Positions 7,113-9,352 of a stretch of 9,352 nt of DNA are shown here, one piece after another. The DNA is from DATBHZ01 sp036557185 (GTDB taxonomy: Bacteria > Actinomycetota > Acidimicrobiia > IMCC26256 > JAENVU01): positions 1 to 9,352 of the forward strand of contig DATBHZ010000008.1 of assembly GCA_036557185.1 (NCBI GenBank), read 5' to 3'. The notes under the pieces are model-generated. The model worked only from the letters and a program-made list of their open reading frames with translations, made no database searches and had not been told where the DNA came from. The first letter of the stretch is position 1. Each line of letters begins with the position of its first letter. A program made the translations under genes and the position numbers.

Positions 7113-8035
7113 GCACTCGGCTGGCGGACCGTGTCGCGGGTTTCCTCGGCTCGCGGTCCACGACCCGTCGCAGCTTCTTGCAACGCACAGCGGTCGTGGG
7201 TTCGGCGCTCGCCGTCGTCCCGCTCGACTACGCGCTCAGGCCGGGTACCGCGTACGCGGCCCTGTGTGGCTGCGGGAACCAGAGCTGCTCGTGCGGTGCC
7301 TTGTGCTGCGACGGCTACACCGAGTTCTGCTGCGCCATGACGGGGAAGAACTCGTGTCCTCCCGGGACGATCGCCGGCGGTTGGTGGGCGGCGTTCGGCT
7401 CCCAGTACTGCAACGGCACGCGCTACTACATCGACTGCAATGCCATCTGCCGGTGTGGCGGCGGCACCATCTGCCCGGACTCGTGCGCGGAGGCTCCCTG
7501 GGGCTGCGGTTGCGCGTTCGGGAACTGCAACAACCGTCACGCCGGGTGCACCGCGTTCCGCTACGGGCAGTGCAACCAACAGCTAGCTTCCGTCGGACGC
7601 ATCGCGTGCCGCGTCGTGTCGTGCGACGCCGCAGTGCTCGCTGTCGGTAACTGCTCGTCGACCCTCGCCGTCGACAACGCGACGGCCAACCAGAACAGAC
7701 CCTGCTTGCAGGCGAAGCCCAAACCCAAACCTCCGGAGGACGACGTGGAACACGGGATGGCGGTCGATGTCGTGGTCAATCCCAGCGACCCGCAGAGCGG
7801 TTATTTGCTCGACCGGTGGGGCGGTGTCCACGCGTTCGGCGCGGCGACGGTCGTCGCAGCTCCTGCGTACTGGAAGGGCAAGGACGTCGCCCGCCGGCTC
7901 GTGATCACCGACTGGACGAAGCCGGCCGGCTACGTGATGGACCTCGACGGCGCGCTGCACCCGTTCGGTGGCAACGGAGCCGTGCACGGGCCGTACTGGG
8001 GCGGCGGCAAGATCGTCCCCATGAACGAGGTCTAG
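7109..8035 (+). CDS. Tat-exported, 24-cysteine MauA-like (methylamine dehydrogenase light-chain-like) protein with C-terminal propeller-like repeats
   Basis: A 308-residue protein. Residues 1-50 form a twin-arginine leader, with motif STTRRSFLQR (17-26), a hydrophobic stretch AVVGSALAVV and probable cleavage after AYA (48-50). MauA also leaves by Tat, already folded. Residues 51-200 hold 24 cysteines, enough for 12 disulfides. The core lines up with Paracoccus MauA from memory: a D-G after paired cysteines (D68-G69), C75 eight residues before C83-PPGT, a Trp pair (W92-W93) near the TTQ Trp57, and Y-x-D-C (D109-C110) where MauA has its catalytic Asp76. W131 in APWGCGC is the only candidate for the second TTQ tryptophan. 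A Lys/Pro linker (203-209) leads to two repeats resembling GY.lD..Gg.HpFG (216-300). The ATG overlaps the previous stop. No heavy chain, MauG or electron carrier is encoded nearby. It may be a quinoprotein enzyme or only a disulfide scaffold; the fold call is moderate and the enzyme function unproven. Confidence 0.8.
   Translation: MSTRLADRVAGFLGSRSTTRRSFLQRTAVVGSALAVVPLDYALRPGTAYAALCGCGNQSCSCGALCCDGYTEFCCAMTGKNSCPPGTIAGGWWAAFGSQYCNGTRYYIDCNAICRCGGGTICPDSCAEAPWGCGCAFGNCNNRHAGCTAFRYGQCNQQLASVGRIACRVVSCDAAVLAVGNCSSTLAVDNATANQNRPCLQAKPKPKPPEDDVEHGMAVDVVVNPSDPQSGYLLDRWGGVHAFGAATVVAAPAYWKGKDVARRLVITDWTKPAGYVMDLDGALHPFGGNGAVHGPYWGGGKIVPMNEV
7754..8008 (+). repeat. Two degenerate GY.lD..Gg.HpFG protein repeats within the MauA-like gene
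   Basis: Residues 216-300 contain two copies of a 42-43-residue unit. GYLLDRWGGVHAFG (231-244) pairs with GYVMDLDGALHPFG (274-287), and AYW (253-255) with PYW (295-297). Such units occur in many copies in secreted actinobacterial proteins and resemble beta-propeller blades. Two are too few for a closed propeller, so this may be a binding or wall-association module. The DNA copies are diverged, so it is an old duplication. Confidence 0.65.
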
Positions 8036-8045
8036 AAGAACGGAG

Positions 8046-8080
8046 TCGCAAGAGCGGGAATTATGTGCGCTGGCTTGCGA
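8046..8080. terminator. Hairpin between convergent genes, possible bidirectional terminator
   Basis: TCGCAAG (8046-8052) pairs with CTTGCGA (8074-8080). Inside, AGCG (8053-8056) pairs with CGCT (8068-8071), giving 11 base pairs with a 2-base bulge and an 11-base loop. It lies just past the MauA-like stop and spans the sdhB stop codon. The tracts after it are only modestly T-rich on either strand (GCTTTCGGTTCTT on plus), so termination is plausible but weakly supported. Confidence 0.4.
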
Positions 8081-8825
8081 GCTTTCGGTTCTTGAACTGG
8101 GCCTTGACGTAGTCGCGGTTCATCAGGGCGATGAAGTCGATCGAGATCTCCTTCGGGCACGCTTTCTCGCACTCGCCGTGGTTGGTGCACGAACCGAAGA
8201 ACTCCTCCATGGTCTCCACCATCGAGACCACGCGGGAGAACCGCTCGGGCTGACCTTGCGGCAGGAGGCTCAGGTGCGAGTACTTCGCCGCGGTGAACAG
8301 CTGCGCCGCGCTGTTCGGGCACGCCGCCACGCACGCACCGCAACCGATGCAGGCGGCCGCGTCCATCGCGGCGTCGGCGACGTCCTTCGGCACGAGGATC
8401 TCGTTGCCGTCACGAGCGCCACCGGTGGGAGCGGTGATGTAGCCGCCTGCCTCGATGATGCGATCGAGGGCGCTGCGGTCGACGGCGAGGTCCTTGATGA
8501 TCGGGAAGCCCGCTGCGCGCCATGGCTCGACGGTGATGGTCGAGCCGTCGGTGAGCTTGCGCAGGTGCAGCTGGCACGTTGCAGTGCCGCGCTCGGGGCC
8601 GTGCGCACGACCGTCGATCATCATGGCGCAGGAGCCGCAGATGCCCTCGCGGCAGTCGTGGTCGAAGGCGATCGGCTCCATGCCGTCCCGCGTGAGCCCC
8701 TCGTTGAGGATGTCGAAGAGCTCGAGGAAGGACATGTCCTCGCTCAGATCTCGCAGCGTGTACGCCTCGAAGCGGCCCGGGGCGTCGGGGCCGGCCTGCC
8801 TCCACACTCGGAGCGTGAGGTTCAC
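8061..8825 (-). CDS. sdhB: Succinate dehydrogenase iron-sulfur subunit (non-classical, menaquinone-linked type)
   Basis: A 254-residue iron-sulfur subunit of complex II, passing electrons from the SdhA flavin to the membrane quinone. The plant-type ferredoxin domain carries the [2Fe-2S] ligands C58, C63, C66 (DCREGICGSC) and C84 (TATCQLHL). The C-terminal domain has C159, C162, C165 and C169 (ACIGCGACVAACP), with C213, C219 and C223 (SCTNHGECEKACP). Together these can ligate one [4Fe-4S] and one [3Fe-4S] cluster. The N-terminus LTLRVWRQAGP and the segment IKDLAVDRSALDRIIEAGGYI match the Corynebacterium-type SdhB, which works with menaquinone and a single large membrane subunit. The GTG start at 8825 overlaps the sdhA stop (GTGA). 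The frame stays open far upstream, but that stretch is antisense-like sequence inside sdhA. All cluster ligands are intact. Confidence 0.96.
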   Translation of the reverse strand: MNLTLRVWRQAGPDAPGRFEAYTLRDLSEDMSFLELFDILNEGLTRDGMEPIAFDHDCREGICGSCAMMIDGRAHGPERGTATCQLHLRKLTDGSTITVEPWRAAGFPIIKDLAVDRSALDRIIEAGGYITAPTGGARDGNEILVPKDVADAAMDAAACIGCGACVAACPNSAAQLFTAAKYSHLSLLPQGQPERFSRVVSMVETMEEFFGSCTNHGECEKACPKEISIDFIALMNRDYVKAQFKNRKLASQRT

Positions 8826-9352
8826 TTGTAGCTCCTCTGTGCGAGGTGGACCGTCTCGAACGTCAGGGGCTCCTTCTCGAGCGTGGGCTCGATGCCTTGC
8901 CCCTGCCAGCCCCACGCAGCGACGTACGCGAAGTGCTCGTCGTCGCGCAGGGCCTCTCCGTCCTCGGTCTGGTGCTCGACGCGGAAGTGACCGCCGCAGC
9001 TCTCCTCGCGATGTCGCGCGTCGCGCACAAGCAGCTCGCCGAACTCGAGGAAGTCCGCCACTCGTCCCGCTTTCTCCAGCGACTGGTTGAACGTCTCGTT
9101 CTCGCCGAGCACGCGCACATCGGACCAGAACTCCTCGCGCAGCGCGGGGATCTCTGCGAGCGCCTTGTCGAGGCTCTCCGCACTCCGCTCCATGCCGCAG
9201 TTGTCCCACATCACGTTGCCGAGCTCGCGATGGAAGTGGTCCACCGACTGCGAGCCCTTGACCGAGAGGAGCCGCTTGACCTGGTCGTCGACCGCCGATT
9301 CGGCCTCACGGAACGCGGGGTCGTCGACGGGAACAGGATCGGTGCCCAGGTA
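8822..9352 (-). CDS. sdhA: Succinate dehydrogenase flavoprotein subunit, partial (C-terminal 176 residues)
   Basis: This is the C-terminal part of the FAD-bearing subunit of succinate dehydrogenase, which oxidises succinate to fumarate. The reading frame is open to the right edge, so the N-terminal FAD-binding domain and active-site residues lie outside. Visible landmarks are DHFHRELGNVMWDNCGMERS, the helical stretch RVADFLEFGELLVRDARHREE, and SCGGHFR, where classical SdhA has SRGAHSR. ALRDDEHFAYVAAW and the terminal AQRSYK follow. These match the Corynebacterium/Bacteroidetes-like non-classical subtype. The membrane subunit sdhC is expected upstream of sdhA, outside this window. The stop overlaps the sdhB start, so the subunits are translationally coupled. 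Confidence 0.95.
   Translation of the reverse strand, partial: YLGTDPVPVDDPAFREAESAVDDQVKRLLSVKGSQSVDHFHRELGNVMWDNCGMERSAESLDKALAEIPALREEFWSDVRVLGENETFNQSLEKAGRVADFLEFGELLVRDARHREESCGGHFRVEHQTEDGEALRDDEHFAYVAAWGWQGQGIEPTLEKEPLTFETVHLAQRSYK

Noticed and set aside
5328..8035. Complete methylamine dehydrogenase operon
   Set aside because: No MauB heavy chain, amicyanin or MauG is present, and the MauA-like protein has twice the cysteines and an extra domain, so methylamine oxidation cannot be claimed.
8826..9209. N-terminal extension of SdhB
   Set aside because: It overlaps the conserved C-terminus of SdhA; the GTG at 8825 gives the standard SdhB N-terminus.
1..9352. Mobile element, CRISPR array or RNA genes
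   Set aside because: No transposase, integrase, terminal inverted repeats, regularly spaced repeats, or tRNA/rRNA-like sequences were seen on either strand.

Overview
This high-GC window looks like a chromosomal piece of an actinomycete. The pointers are an actinobacterial class I xylose isomerase, a Corynebacterium-type SdhA/SdhB pair, frequent GTG starts with GTGA/ATGA stop-start overlaps, TANNNT boxes placed as for leaderless mRNAs, and 'GY.lD..Gg.HpFG' secreted repeats. An acidimicrobial relative is my guess; I cannot prove the rank.

Left part (1-2086, minus strand): a serine beta-lactamase/esterase-type hydrolase is followed 50 bases downstream by a CaiB/BaiF-family CoA transferase that runs off the left edge. 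They probably form a small catabolic operon. The CoA transferase has Ser where the family's catalytic Asp is expected.

Middle (2206-4761, plus strand): xylA (xylose isomerase) and xylB (xylulokinase) are 9 bases apart, a two-gene D-xylose utilisation operon with no regulator or transporter in view. XylB is about 20 residues short just before its catalytic GDN motif. A SRPBCC-fold protein on the minus strand converges on xylB and overlaps its end by 25 bases.

Right-middle (5328-8035, plus strand): a tight four-gene cassette is the most interesting part. It encodes a membrane-anchored MauD-like thioredoxin (CITC), an unrecognised 164-aa protein, a MauE-like membrane protein with a CGCFG motif, and a Tat-exported, 24-cysteine protein whose core resembles the methylamine dehydrogenase light chain (MauA). 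The last protein is fused to C-terminal propeller-like repeats. MauD and MauE are known to serve disulfide formation in MauA. Here those maturation genes travel with a MauA-like product, but without the heavy chain MauB, the electron acceptor or the cofactor-maturing MauG. This may be an undescribed quinoprotein-like or disulfide-scaffold system.

Right end (8061-9352, minus strand): sdhB and the 3' end of sdhA of a non-classical succinate:menaquinone oxidoreductase, overlapping by GTGA. A hairpin between the cassette and sdhB may terminate both converging transcripts.

No tRNA, rRNA, CRISPR array, IS element or integrase is visible, and no gap exceeds 120 bases.
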